A stretch of 64,000 nucleotides of DNA from Microbacterium croceum (GCF_023091245.1 NZ_JAHWXN010000001.1:620001-684000); one strand, 5' to 3'; positions 1 to 8,525 are shown, numbered from the stretch's first letter. The notes: a model not told the origin generated them from the sequence alone. Numbers and translations: made by a program.

Positions 1-440
1 TCCGCAGCAAGGCGGACCTCGCACGGGCCGTCCTCGATGAGCAGCAGGAGCGTATGACATCCGTGCTGGTGCGTGTCGAGGAGGAGCCGGGCACCGGACG
101 CGCGCAGCTTCTCCGGTTGATGAGGGATCTCGGAGAGCTCATCGCGCGGGATGAGGTGGTCCAGGCCGGAATCAGACTTGCCGGCCAGCCGTCCTCGGAG
201 GTCATGGCAGAGGCGAGCGAGCCGTACCTGGAATGGGTCCGTGTCACGCGGACATTCCTCGAGCGAGGCCTCGAAGACGGGTCCGTCCGTTCAGATGCGG
301 ACATCGACCTGCTCGCCGAGCTCTTCAACACCGTCTTCGTCGGGTCTCAGGTGTTGTCCGGTCTGGAGGACGGCTGGAAGTCGTTGCCCCAGCGCATGCA
401 GCGACTCATGCCGACGCTGGAGGCGCTGCTCGCCGAGTAG
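1..440 (+). CDS. TetR-family regulator, C-terminal part (cut by window edge)
   Basis: The reading frame is open from base 3 and its first codons read RSKADLARAVLDEQQ, the usual end of a TetR helix-turn-helix where the recognition helix leads into the ligand domain. An internal ATG at 54 is therefore not the start. The rest (AGIRLAGQ, then PYLEWVRVTRTFLERGLEDG) resembles the ligand-binding half of gamma-butyrolactone-receptor-like TetR proteins of the ScbR type; that subfamily call is inference. The DNA-binding domain lies outside the window, so target and operon cannot be judged. It ends 57 bp before the convergent GreA-like gene. Confidence 0.75.
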   Translation, partial: RSKADLARAVLDEQQERMTSVLVRVEEEPGTGRAQLLRLMRDLGELIARDEVVQAGIRLAGQPSSEVMAEASEPYLEWVRVTRTFLERGLEDGSVRSDADIDLLAELFNTVFVGSQVLSGLEDGWKSLPQRMQRLMPTLEALLAE

Positions 441-497
441 TGCCTGCCGCGGGGTGCGTGGCTCCGCCTTGCATGAAGCTCTCTGCCGGTGCTTCGC

Positions 498-890
498 TCA
501 GGAAGCGGGCTCCACCGCGATCACCGAGACGGTCGCCGGGCCGGTGGGCGCGGTGTAGGTGACGTCGTCGCCCACATATCTGCCGTTGACGGCGGCGCCC
601 AGCGGTGAGCGCGGCGAGAGGGCGCGATCGTCGGCCAGAACAGTACGGTCGCCGAGGAGGAAGGTGTCTGTGCTCCCGTCGGCGAAACGGATGGTCACGA
701 GCATCCCCGGCTCCACCAGACCGTCGTCGGGCTTCACCGTCACGTCGGCGTTCCTCACGAGCGCGCGCAGCTCGATCACACGCGCCTTCTCGGCGAGGGT
801 CGCCTCGCTCCCCTTCTCCTCCAGAGCCGCGATCTCCGCCTCCAGGGCAGCGAGCGTGGCGGGCGGCATCCATACGGCGGGCGTGGTCAT
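498..890 (-). CDS. GreA/GreB-type C-terminal-domain protein
   Basis: This 130-aa protein has a short helical N-terminus (about residues 8-45, rich in Ala, Glu, Leu) followed by an FKBP-like Gre C-terminal domain; the stretch SPRSPLGAAVNGRYVGDD is the hallmark SPLG..L....GD region that contacts RNA polymerase in GreA. Transcript-cleavage factors are about 158 aa with a long coiled coil carrying two acidic tip residues. Here the coiled coil is much shorter, so this is more likely an Rnk/Gre-like polymerase-binding modulator than a true cleavage factor. The ATG at 890 is preceded by GAAGGA at a suitable distance; the frame runs 33 codons further upstream without a better start. Confidence 0.75.
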   Translation of the reverse strand: MTTPAVWMPPATLAALEAEIAALEEKGSEATLAEKARVIELRALVRNADVTVKPDDGLVEPGMLVTIRFADGSTDTFLLGDRTVLADDRALSPRSPLGAAVNGRYVGDDVTYTAPTGPATVSVIAVEPAS

Positions 891-1045
891 GGCAGATCGA
901 TCCTTCGGTACGGGGAGCCAGCAGGCGTAACCACCGACCATATCGAGTCGCAGCGGGAAGTCAACATCGTCTCGGCGGGTGCCAGGCAACGCATCGCGCC
1001 CTGGCGGCTGATACCAGAGCGCGATGCATCGGCCCGCTGATCAGG

Positions 1046-1180
1046 TCAGGGGCTTGTCTTCCACCACGGTTCCGGCAGATCACGCCACCATGCTCGTTCC
1101 GTGAACGGGTAACCGAGAGCGCGGAGTTCAGCTGCCAACTGCCGAAACCACGGGGCACGGTCGCCTCTGGGTCGTGTGGC
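1046..1180 (-). pseudogene. Coding-looking tail directly after the DUF3892 stop (gene remnant or readthrough)
   Basis: Right after the TGA of the DUF3892 gene, and in the same frame, 44 sense codons run to a second TGA at 1046. They encode a protein-like sequence with APWFRQLAAELRALGYPF followed by AWWRDLPEPWW, a composition (five Trp, Leu/Ala/Arg helix) unlike random high-GC frames. No ATG or GTG begins it; only an internal TTG is available. It may be the 3' end of a decayed gene, a neighbour that lost its start, or a C-terminal extension reached by readthrough. Function unknown. Confidence 0.4.
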
Positions 1181-1462
1181 TCAGAACGTGTCGAGGGCGA
1201 CGAGGTTGTTGGCGCCTTGACCATCCGCGTGGGTGCGGAGGTAGGGCTCTCCCCGGCCGGGCCGCACGACGGCGACTCGCACGCGATCCCCGCCTGAGCC
1301 CACGGAGGCTTCGCCGCCCTTGACCTCGACCCAGGCGACGAGTGAGGGCTTGTCGATCTCGCCGACCTTTCCCGATTCCGGGTTCACCCAGCGGTATCGG
1401 ATGATCTCGTCTGCCGTGCGGACTGTGCCACCGAACCGAACATGCGTGATCTCGATTGCCAT
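1181..1462 (-). CDS. DUF3892 domain protein
   Basis: A 93-aa protein matching the DUF3892 pattern: an N-terminal beta strand MAIEITHVRFGG, a central RYRWVNPESGKVG, then a C-terminal PYLRTHADGQGANNLVAL (family form: ..YlrT.aDg...dNLl.L). Function of the family is unknown; members are often small genes near mobile or defence loci. I chose the ATG at 1462 because it starts exactly where family similarity begins and has a G-rich SD-like run just upstream; the frame can extend to 1567 but the added residues look like noise. The frame resumes after its stop (see the adjacent remnant). Confidence 0.65.
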   Translation of the reverse strand: MAIEITHVRFGGTVRTADEIIRYRWVNPESGKVGEIDKPSLVAWVEVKGGEASVGSGGDRVRVAVVRPGRGEPYLRTHADGQGANNLVALDTF

Positions 1463-1616
1463 CACGGCCCCCCATCGCATCACCGCGCCTGTCGCGGACG
1501 AGACCCAGTCTTCGTGAGCGCGAGGCTGCGACGGGCGGGTCGGTCGCGGCCCTTTCGTCAGTCCCACGGAATCCTTACCGATTCCCTCGGCAGGAGTCGC
1601 TCGTCCGAAAGCCGAA

Positions 1617-1635
1617 GTTTGTTAGCCTTACCTAA
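1617..1635 (+). promoter_or_regulatory. DtxR/IdeR-type iron box
   Basis: The 19 bases match the actinobacterial iron-repressor consensus in 14 of its last 15 positions (GTTAGCCTTACCTAA against GTTAGCCTAACCTAA). The site lies 48 bp before the start of the siderophore-binding lipoprotein, where a DtxR/IdeR dimer loaded with Fe2+ would block transcription. This predicts induction of the whole downstream operon under iron limitation. Confidence 0.8.
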
Positions 1636-1682
1636 GTAGACATTCGTTCTGCGCATCCTCCGCTCCGAGAAAGGCTCCCGAC

Positions 1683-2618
1683 GTGCCCGCACGCCTCCGA
1701 CGCCCCGCGACCACCCTCTTCGCCCTCGCCGCTTCCGCCGCGCTCCTGCTCACCGGATGCGCCGCCGCGCAGCCCGCCGATGCGGAGAGCACGACCGCGC
1801 CCTCCGGCACCCACGAGGTGCAGCACGCGCGCGGCACGACCGAGGTGCCTGACGACGTGCAGCGTGTGGTGACCCTCGAGCCGCTCGAGCTCGACACCGC
1901 AGTCGCCGTGGGCATCACCCCTGTCGGTGCGGCCGTGGCGTCGAACGTCGCCGGGGCCCCGGCCTACCTCGACGTCACGGGTGTCGAGGGCGTCGGCACC
2001 GTCCCCGAGCCCGACCTCGAAGCCATCGCCGCGCTCAAGCCCGACCTGATCCTCGGCACCGAGGCACGGCACTCCGCGCTGTACGAACAGCTGTCGGCGA
2101 TCGCCCCCACGGTCTTCATCGCGACGCAGGCCGACCCCTGGCGCGACAACGCGGTGCTCATCGGCGAGGCACTGAACCGCGAAGACGAGGTCACCGACCT
2201 TCTGGCCGCGGTCGACGAGCGCTGCACGAGCCTCAAAGACGAGTACGCGGTCGACGGCGAGACGGCGCAGCTGATCCGCCCGCGCGACGAGACCACATTG
2301 AGCCTCTACGGCCCGGTGTCGTTCGCGGGAAGCCTGCTCGAGTGCGTCGGCTACACGATCCCCGCGCAGGACTGGGCGGACGGTCTGCAGGCCGACATCT
2401 CTCCCGAGAACATCCTCGACGCGCAGGCCGACCACGTGTTCGTCACGGCGACCGCCGTGGATGACGAATCCGCCGTTCCCGCCGCCATCACCCAGAACGC
2501 CGCGGCGTTCCCGTCGGTGACCCTCGTCGACACCAGCTACTGGGTCTCCGGCGTCGGACCGAAGGGCGCGCAGGCCGTGCTCGACGACATCGAGAAGTAC
2601 CTCGAAGCGAACCGTTGA
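1683..2618 (+). CDS. Iron-siderophore ABC transporter substrate-binding lipoprotein
   Basis: A 311-aa FecB/FepB-type binding protein. The N-terminus has basic residues, a hydrophobic stretch and the lipobox LLTGC with the lipidated Cys at residue 26, so it is anchored to the outer face of the membrane. The mature part has the cluster-8 pattern: VPDDVQRVVTLEPLELDTAVAVG near the N-terminus and NLVDTSYW-like C-terminal end (VTLVDTSYWVSG). It would capture a ferric siderophore for the two downstream permeases. GTG start with GAGAAAGG upstream. First gene of a five-gene operon under an iron box. Confidence 0.92.
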   Translation: MPARLRRPATTLFALAASAALLLTGCAAAQPADAESTTAPSGTHEVQHARGTTEVPDDVQRVVTLEPLELDTAVAVGITPVGAAVASNVAGAPAYLDVTGVEGVGTVPEPDLEAIAALKPDLILGTEARHSALYEQLSAIAPTVFIATQADPWRDNAVLIGEALNREDEVTDLLAAVDERCTSLKDEYAVDGETAQLIRPRDETTLSLYGPVSFAGSLLECVGYTIPAQDWADGLQADISPENILDAQADHVFVTATAVDDESAVPAAITQNAAAFPSVTLVDTSYWVSGVGPKGAQAVLDDIEKYLEANR

Positions 2619-3658
2619 CACTTCTCGCCCGAGCCGGCGCGGAGTCCGTTCCGCGCCGGCGACGTGCGAGGCGAGCAGCGACGGGAGCCGTGGTGCTCGT
2701 CGTCGCTCTCGCGCTCGCCGTCGTGCTCTCGCTGTTGATCGGCGCGAATCCGATCCCTCCGTCGGCGCTGTGGGATGCGCTGCACGGGCGTGGCGACGCG
2801 GAGACGAACTACGTGCTGTTCGAGCTGCGGATCCCGCGCACGGCGGTCGGCCTCGTCGCCGGCGCGGCTCTGGGCGTCGCGGGCGCCCTGATCCAGGCGT
2901 TCACACGCAATCCCCTCGCCGACCCCGGCATCCTCGGCGTCAACGCCGGCGCCGCGCTGGCGGTCGCGCTCGGCGTGGCCTTCCTCGGTCTGCGTGATGC
3001 GTCGGAGTTCATCTGGCTCGCCTTCCTCGGCGCGCTGGTGGTCACCGTGGCCGTCTACCTCGTCGGCTCCTCGGGTCGTGGCGCGGCGGATCCGCTCCGG
3101 CTCACGCTCGCCGGTGTCGCGCTCGGGGCCGTGCTGTCGGGCATCACCACGGGTCTCACGTTGAGCGACCCCGAGGCGTTCGACTCCATGCGCAGCTGGA
3201 ACGCCGGGTCCCTGCTCGGCCGCGGCTTCGACGTGCTGCTGCCGATCCTGCCCTTCCTGCTGTTCGGGTTGGTGATCGCGCTCGGCCTGACCGCCGGTCT
3301 CAACGCCGTCGGTCTCGGCGACGACATCGCTCGCGCGCAGGGGGCGAACGTCCTCGGCATCCGGATCGGCGTGATCGTCGCCGTCACCCTGCTGGCGGGC
3401 GGCGCGACCGCCCTTGCCGGGCCGATCTCCTTCGTCGGACTCATGGTGCCGCACGTGATCCGCTGGACCTTCGGGGTCGACCAGCGCCTCATCATCCCGC
3501 TCTCCGCCGTGCTGGCCCCTATCGTCGTCCTTCTCTCCGACGTGCTCGGCCGCGTCATCATCGCCCCCGCCGAGGTGCCGGTGGGGATCGTGACCGCTCT
3601 GGTCGGAGCGCCCGTGCTCATCGCCCTGGCCCGACGACGCAAGGCGAGCAGCCTATGA
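2615..3658 (+). CDS. FecCD-family ferric-siderophore permease, subunit 1
   Basis: 347-aa polytopic membrane protein of the FecCD/BtuC family, with about nine to ten hydrophobic segments. Family landmarks are visible: LRIPRTAVGLVAGAALGVAG after the first segment, QAFTRNPLADPGILGVNAGA, and the cytoplasmic coupling region GLGDDIARAQG before the last four helices (PISFVGLMVPH, then LLSDVLGR). It pairs with the next gene to form the channel. The start is a TTG whose last bases overlap the stop of the lipoprotein gene, giving a four-base overlap and implying translational coupling. Confidence 0.92.
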   Translation: MTLLARAGAESVPRRRRARRAATGAVVLVVALALAVVLSLLIGANPIPPSALWDALHGRGDAETNYVLFELRIPRTAVGLVAGAALGVAGALIQAFTRNPLADPGILGVNAGAALAVALGVAFLGLRDASEFIWLAFLGALVVTVAVYLVGSSGRGAADPLRLTLAGVALGAVLSGITTGLTLSDPEAFDSMRSWNAGSLLGRGFDVLLPILPFLLFGLVIALGLTAGLNAVGLGDDIARAQGANVLGIRIGVIVAVTLLAGGATALAGPISFVGLMVPHVIRWTFGVDQRLIIPLSAVLAPIVVLLSDVLGRVIIAPAEVPVGIVTALVGAPVLIALARRRKASSL

Positions 3659-4716
3659 CCTCCCCCCGCTTCCCCTCGCTCACGGTCGGCCCGCGGCGTG
3701 TGCTCCTCCGGCTCGGACCCGTACAGGCGCCCCTTCGCGTGCGCAGCATCCTGGTCGCCGGCGCCTGCATCGCTGCGACACTGATCCTGTTGATCCTGTC
3801 GCTCGGACTCGGATCCTTTCCGCTCTCTCCCGGCGAGGTCGTCACCGTGCTCTTCGGGGGCGGCGACGGCATCGAACGCACGGTCGTGATGGAGTGGCGG
3901 CTGCCCCGCGCGCTCGCGGCCATCACGCTGGGCGGTCTCCTTGCGATCGCCGGAGCACTGTTCCAGACCGTCACCCGCAACCCGCTCGCCAGCCCCGATA
4001 TCCTCGGGCTCTCGAACGGCGCGTTCACCGGGATGCTCCTCGCTCTCGTGTTCGTGTCGGCCGGGGTCTCCGCCCGCACGATCGGCGCACTGGTCGGCGG
4101 TCTCGCGACTGCCGCCGTGATCTGGCTGATCGCCGTACGCGGCGGTATCCAGGGGTTCCGTCTCATCATCGTCGGGATCGGCGTCTCGGCGATCCTGGCC
4201 TCGCTCAACACCTGGATGCTGCTGCAGATCGAGCTCGAGACGGCGATGTTCGCGTCGGCGTGGGGCGCGGGCTCGCTGAACGGTGTGACCGCCGAAGGAC
4301 TGGGAGTCGCGTTGCTGTGTGCGGCGCCGTTCGTGGTCGCAGCCGGACTGCTCGGTCCGCGGCTGCGTCAGCTCGACCTCGGTGACGACGTCGCGGCGGC
4401 CACGGGCTCCCGGCCGTCCGTGGTGCGCACGATCGCGCTCCTCATCGGAGTGGTGCTGGTGGCGGCCGCCACGACCGTCGCCGGACCCGTCGCGTTCGTG
4501 GCGCTCGCGGCCCCGCAGATCGCGCGCCTGCTCGCGCGCACCCCCTCGCTGTCGATGCCGCTCTCCGCACTGGTCGGAGGGATGCTGCTGCTCGCCTCCG
4601 ACCTGGTGGCGCAGCACCTGCTGCCCGTCACGCTCCCCGTCGGCGTCGTCACCGTGTCGGTGGGTGGCGCCTACCTCGTCCTGATGATCATCCTGGAGAT
4701 CCGACGCCGTGCCTGA
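3655..4716 (+). CDS. FecCD-family ferric-siderophore permease, subunit 2
   Basis: 353-aa second FecCD permease. It shows the same order of motifs as its partner: WRLPRALAAITLGGLLAIAG, QTVTRNPLASPDILGLSNGA, then LDLGDDVAAATG (coupling helix to the ATPase) and PVAFVALAAPQIARLL. A basic N-terminal tail of about 35 residues precedes the first membrane segment. ATG overlaps the preceding stop by four bases. Heterodimeric permeases of this kind are typical for Gram-positive siderophore importers. Confidence 0.92.
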   Translation: MTSPRFPSLTVGPRRVLLRLGPVQAPLRVRSILVAGACIAATLILLILSLGLGSFPLSPGEVVTVLFGGGDGIERTVVMEWRLPRALAAITLGGLLAIAGALFQTVTRNPLASPDILGLSNGAFTGMLLALVFVSAGVSARTIGALVGGLATAAVIWLIAVRGGIQGFRLIIVGIGVSAILASLNTWMLLQIELETAMFASAWGAGSLNGVTAEGLGVALLCAAPFVVAAGLLGPRLRQLDLGDDVAAATGSRPSVVRTIALLIGVVLVAAATTVAGPVAFVALAAPQIARLLARTPSLSMPLSALVGGMLLLASDLVAQHLLPVTLPVGVVTVSVGGAYLVLMIILEIRRRA

Positions 4717-5539
4717 CCTCGATTCCCCCGCCGCCGCATCCGCCCGTCTGAGAGCCGAGCGGATCAGCCTGTCGTACGACCGCACCGAGATCGTGCACGA
4801 GCTGACCACCGACATCCCTCCCGGCTCGTTCACGGTGATCATCGGCGCCAACGCCTGCGGCAAGTCGACGCTGCTGCGCGGATTCTCCCGTCTGCTCTCG
4901 CCCTCGCGCGGCGAGGTGGTGCTCGACGGCAGGTCGATCGCGAGCTATCCCGCGAAGGAGGTCGCTCGCCGACTCGGCCTGCTTCCTCAGAGCGCCGTCG
5001 CGCCGGACGGGATCACGGTGACCGACCTCGTCGCCCGCGGCCGCTATCCGCATCAGAGCCTGCTGCGGCAGTGGTCCGATGACGACGAGGCCGCCGTGCG
5101 TGACGCGTTGGAGGCGACAGGGACCAGCGATCTGGCCGGACGCACCGTCGATGAGCTGTCGGGGGGCCAACGCCAGCGGGTCTGGGTGGCGATGGTGCTG
5201 GCCCAGCAGACGGATCTGCTGCTGCTCGACGAACCCACGACGTACCTCGACGTCGCGCACCAGGTCGAGCTCATGGAGCTCTTCGCGGAGCTGAACGCGC
5301 AGGGCAGGACGATCGTCGCCGTGCTCCACGACTTGAACCACGCGGCGCGCTACGCCTCGCACATCATCGCGATGCGCGAGGGTCGTATCGTCGCGGAGGG
5401 TGCGCCGGAACAGGTGATCACCAGCGAACGCGTGCACGAGGTCTTCGGGCTGGCGAATGTCGTGATCGCCGATCCGGTCACGGGCGGGCCGTTGGTCGTG
5501 CCCCTGCGCGGCACCTCGAAGAAGGAGAAGGGTTCATGA
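4709..5539 (+). CDS. Ferric-siderophore ABC transporter ATP-binding protein
   Basis: 276-aa FepC/FecE-like ATPase. Walker A is GANACGKST at about residues 46-54 (the A-C in place of the usual G is normal for this subfamily), Q-loop LLPQ near 91, ABC signature LSGGQRQR at about 150-157, Walker B LLLLDEP at 170-176 with catalytic Glu, D-loop YLD, and switch His in LHDLNHA near 207. It energises the two FecCD permeases. GTG start inside the end of the previous gene (eight-base overlap); the frame has no closer ATG. Confidence 0.93.
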   Translation: MPDLDSPAAASARLRAERISLSYDRTEIVHELTTDIPPGSFTVIIGANACGKSTLLRGFSRLLSPSRGEVVLDGRSIASYPAKEVARRLGLLPQSAVAPDGITVTDLVARGRYPHQSLLRQWSDDDEAAVRDALEATGTSDLAGRTVDELSGGQRQRVWVAMVLAQQTDLLLLDEPTTYLDVAHQVELMELFAELNAQGRTIVAVLHDLNHAARYASHIIAMREGRIVAEGAPEQVITSERVHEVFGLANVVIADPVTGGPLVVPLRGTSKKEKGS

Positions 5540-6387
5540 GCACCGAACGTCCCTGGGCCTACAGCGCCTTCCCCGTGCATGTCGTCTCGCGAAAGGTGCT
5601 GAGCCCCGGCTTCGTGCGGCTGACGTTCGCCGGCGACGCCCTCGAGAACTTCGCCACCTGGGGAACCGACCAGCGGATCAAGCTCGTCCTGCCTCTGCCC
5701 GACGGATCGCTCGCCGACTTCGGTCTGCTCGAGGAACCGACGCCCCACCCCTCGGACTGGTACACCCGGTGGAAGGCGCTGCCGGAGGGCGAGCGCAACG
5801 TCCTGCGCACCTACACTCCGGCGGCGATCCGTCCGGAGCAGCAGGAGCTCGACGTGGACTTCTACCTGCACGAGCCTGCGGGTCCGGCATCCGCCTGGGC
5901 GGCATCCGCCGTTCCGGGCGACGAGGTCGTGATCACCGGTCCCGACCGGCGGATGGGGTGGACGGGCTACGGGCTGCACTGGGCGCCGGAAGACGCACGC
6001 AGGTTCCTGCTGGTCGCCGACGAGACCGCCTTCCCCGCCGTGAGGTCGATCCTCCAGACGCTGGATGCGGCGGAGGTGGTCGACGTGATCCTGGAATGCC
6101 AGGACGCAGTGAACGACATCGTGTCGGCGGATGCGCCGGCGAAGGCGCGTATCCGGGTCGTCGCGCGCGGTGACGGCGATGTCTCCGGTGCTGAACGCGC
6201 CGTATCGGAGTGGAGCGCCGAGCACGGGCCGGCGGTGCGCGACGACCCCGCGTTCTACGCCTGGATCGCGGGGGAATCGGGCACCACCGCGCGCGTCCGT
6301 CGTCACCTCACCTCTGCCGTCGGCATCCCGAAGGAGCGCGTGTCCTTCCTCGGCTACTGGAAGATCGGCGGCCCGCTCGTCGGCTGA
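5536..6387 (+). CDS. Siderophore-interacting protein (FAD-dependent ferric-siderophore reductase)
   Basis: 283-aa SIP-family flavoprotein (FAD_binding_9 plus SIP C-terminal NAD(P)H-like domain). The FAD-binding signature RTYTP is at about residues 91-95, followed by VDFYLHEPAGPASAWA and the GDEVVITGPDRRM loop. The C-terminal half includes LLVADETAFPA, typical for the family, and the end YWKIGG. It would reduce the imported Fe(III)-siderophore in the cytoplasm to release iron. It overlaps the ATPase stop by four bases and is the last gene of the iron operon; its stop lies two bases from the convergent sigma-operon stop. Confidence 0.92.
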   Translation: MSTERPWAYSAFPVHVVSRKVLSPGFVRLTFAGDALENFATWGTDQRIKLVLPLPDGSLADFGLLEEPTPHPSDWYTRWKALPEGERNVLRTYTPAAIRPEQQELDVDFYLHEPAGPASAWAASAVPGDEVVITGPDRRMGWTGYGLHWAPEDARRFLLVADETAFPAVRSILQTLDAAEVVDVILECQDAVNDIVSADAPAKARIRVVARGDGDVSGAERAVSEWSAEHGPAVRDDPAFYAWIAGESGTTARVRRHLTSAVGIPKERVSFLGYWKIGGPLVG

Positions 6388-6389
6388 CC

Positions 6390-7376
6390 TCAGTGACCGG
6401 CATCCCACATCGTGTACGAGATCACGCCGACGGGAAGAGTATCGAGCGGCTCGATCAACTCGCTCTCGGTGCCCGCGAGACGCCCCGTCTCGACGGAGAC
6501 GAAGACGGTCTCGACCCGCTCGGGGATGGTGGATGCGACCCGCAGGCCGATGACGTCGCGCCCGAGGCGGTCGGTCGTCTCTCCGAGCACCTGCACGCCG
6601 CCGGCGTCGACGAGCATGCGCAGCAGCGTCGCGTGCTGGGCGTCGCTCAACGTCCAGTACTGCATCAGGCCGGCGATGGCGGCGAGCAGCTCACCGGATG
6701 ACGATTCCGGGGTGGCGCCGAAGACGGCCAGTGCGGGCTCGAGATCCTCGGGCGCGCTGCCGGAGAGAGTCGCCGCCGCTGCGGGGAGCGTGAAGTCCTC
6801 CGGGGGGATGACGACCTCGTCGATCAGGTCCCCGGGCTGGTACTCGCTCGGTTCGACATCGGCAGGGCGCTCGGCATCCGACCAATAGGAGTCGCCCGCG
6901 ACGATCGTGCTCGTGGCGGTCTCGCCCGGCGCCCACACGAACGTGATGTCCTGAGGGACCACTTCGACGTGGCCGGCTTCCATCTCGACGCTCCAGCCCC
7001 AGCTGACGGAGCGGACCCTCGACTCCTGTGCGACGTCGGGCGGCGCGAGCAGTGCCTGCTCGGCGTCATCCACGACCTGAGCCAGCGACCCGGAGGCCCG
7101 GTACTCCAGCGGCGGCGGTGTGAGCGCGACGGCCTGACCGGTCGGGGACAGCACGTTCACGGCGATCACCACGGCGGCCGCGGCCGTCGCGACAGCGGTC
7201 GTGAGGCCAGTCCAAAGGAGTGTGCGTCGGGCGCGCTGCGGGCGCGGGCGGCCCGTACCCCGGATGATGCTCTCGCGGATCGCGATGTGTGCCGCGGAGA
7301 GTCCGGTGGTGTTCTGTTGCGGTGCAGGATGGGCGGCCCGGAAGAGGCGGTCGAGCTCGTCGACGGAGATGTTCAC
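6390..7376 (-). CDS. Membrane-anchored partner of the ECF sigma factor (anti-sigma-like)
   Basis: 328-aa protein with a cytoplasmic N-terminus of about 50 residues, one membrane segment at about 52-74 (Ala/Val rich) and a large extracytoplasmic C-terminus of about 250 residues. The layout and the coupling to a sigma-70 gene fit the CU044_5270-type proteins that follow ECF sigma genes in actinobacteria and may act as anti-sigma or sensor. No zinc-binding HxxxCxxC motif is present, so it is not a ZAS-domain anti-sigma factor. I chose the GTG at 7376, which makes a GTGA four-base overlap with the sigma stop; the open frame to 7442 lies inside the sigma gene. Confidence 0.65.
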   Translation of the reverse strand: MNISVDELDRLFRAAHPAPQQNTTGLSAAHIAIRESIIRGTGRPRPQRARRTLLWTGLTTAVATAAAAVVIAVNVLSPTGQAVALTPPPLEYRASGSLAQVVDDAEQALLAPPDVAQESRVRSVSWGWSVEMEAGHVEVVPQDITFVWAPGETATSTIVAGDSYWSDAERPADVEPSEYQPGDLIDEVVIPPEDFTLPAAAATLSGSAPEDLEPALAVFGATPESSSGELLAAIAGLMQYWTLSDAQHATLLRMLVDAGGVQVLGETTDRLGRDVIGLRVASTIPERVETVFVSVETGRLAGTESELIEPLDTLPVGVISYTMWDAGH

Positions 7377-8023
7377 GATCCTTGTCCACCGCCTTCCAGC
7401 TGCTCGCGGAGCTTCGCGCGTGCTCGTGTGAGTGTCGTCCACACGGCGCTCTGACTCGTGCGGAGCACTTCGGCGACCTCGCCGGCGCTCAGGTCATCCC
7501 AGTACGTGAGCACGACGATCTGTCGCTCTCGCGCGCTGAGTGCGATGAGTGCCGTGCGCAGCGCGAGCACCTCTAGGGGATCGAGCTTCTCCGACGGTGT
7601 CTCGAGCCCGCGGACCAGCGCCTCGAGGGCGAGATCGCGAGATCGGACGCGTCGGGAGCGATCCCGCAGCTTGTTGTTCGCCGCGCGCAGGAACCAGGTG
7701 AGGGGCATCGGGCGATCCGCATCGAGCTTGCGCCAGGCCACCGTGAAGATCTCGGCGGTGATCTCGTCGACCTCGTCGCCGTCGTCGATGTAGCACGAGA
7801 GGTGGCGATGCACCCGCGGCCAGTAGTCGTCGAAGAGGCGCCGGAAGACGACTTCTCTGCTCTCTGTCCCGAGCGGGCTCGCGGCTCGGGTCGTCGCGCT
7901 CTTGTGGCGGCGCCGAGAGACCTGGCGAGCACCCGTCGACGTGCCGGAGGAGGGCGAGACGCTGGCGAAGGCGATCCGCAGCGTACCGACGGCCCCGAAC
8001 CCGAACATGGGGACCTCGCTCAC
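7373..8023 (-). CDS. ECF-type sigma-70 family RNA polymerase sigma factor
   Basis: Up to 216 aa. Sigma region 2 is seen from about residue 55 (VVFRRLFDDYWPRVHRHLSCY, DEVDEITAEIFTVAWRKL, WFLRAANNKLRD) and region 4 from about 150 (LSARERQIVVLTYWDDLSAGEVAEVL, then SQSAVWTTLTRARAKLRE). It directs core polymerase to a small stress or envelope regulon. The first 50 residues before region 2 look disordered and Arg/Ser rich, so the real start may lie downstream of the GTG at 8023; an ATG at 8008 is an alternative. Co-transcribed with the membrane partner. Confidence 0.82.
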   Translation of the reverse strand: MSEVPMFGFGAVGTLRIAFASVSPSSGTSTGARQVSRRRHKSATTRAASPLGTESREVVFRRLFDDYWPRVHRHLSCYIDDGDEVDEITAEIFTVAWRKLDADRPMPLTWFLRAANNKLRDRSRRVRSRDLALEALVRGLETPSEKLDPLEVLALRTALIALSARERQIVVLTYWDDLSAGEVAEVLRTSQSAVWTTLTRARAKLREQLEGGGQGS

Positions 8024-8066
8024 GATGGTGGGATTGCTCGACCAGACTAACGGCCCACACGCAGCG

Positions 8067-8525
8067 CTATAGGAGGCAGCGCAGGTTCGTGGTGCCGCCG
8101 GGCAGGTTCACGGTCGCCCCAGGGCCGGCGGTTCCGAGCACGGTGCTGGCGCCCTTCCGCGCCTGCACCGTGCCGGACGAGCGCGCGTTGGCGATCGAGC
8201 CAACGGTGCTCAAAGCCGCGGTGCTCACCGTCGTGCACGTCGCCCAACTGAGCTTCGTGCCGCTCCTGTTCGCTCCGGCGTATGCACAGTACGATCCGGT
8301 AGCGCAGGAGCCGACGGCGCGGGAATCGGGCGATGGAACAGAGAGTTCCAAACCGAGTTCCGGCCAGACCACGGTGTGCGCATCGATGACGGTGCCCCCC
8401 GGCACCGCATCGATGGCGTACTGGACATCCGGATGGACGGCAGACTCCTCACTCGCGCGGGCGGGCGTCGCGCTCCCCATCGCGATGTCACTGCCCACGG
8501 CAAGATCCAGAGGCCCCTTTTTCAT
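8067..8525 (-). CDS. Small Cys-containing protein resembling secreted peptidase-inhibitor I36-type proteins
   Basis: 152 aa. A segment near residue 72 reads CATGSYCAYAGANRSGTKL followed by SWATC, which resembles the C-x5-C-x-Y...SG..L-W..C pattern of actinobacterial I36-like exported proteins. The N-terminus is odd for a secreted protein: MKKGPLDLAVGSD lacks a hydrophobic core, and in-frame TGA codons lie 14 codons upstream of the ATG, so no longer version exists. Either the signal peptide has been damaged or the start is at the second Met (residue 16). The C-terminus ends NLRCLL. Family assignment is tentative. Confidence 0.45.
   Translation of the reverse strand: MKKGPLDLAVGSDIAMGSATPARASEESAVHPDVQYAIDAVPGGTVIDAHTVVWPELGLELSVPSPDSRAVGSCATGSYCAYAGANRSGTKLSWATCTTVSTAALSTVGSIANARSSGTVQARKGASTVLGTAGPGATVNLPGGTTNLRCLL

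Noticed and set aside
3055..4863. 602-codon minus-strand open frame
   Set aside because: Antisense shadow of the two FecCD permeases; composition is low-complexity and the plus-strand genes are certain.
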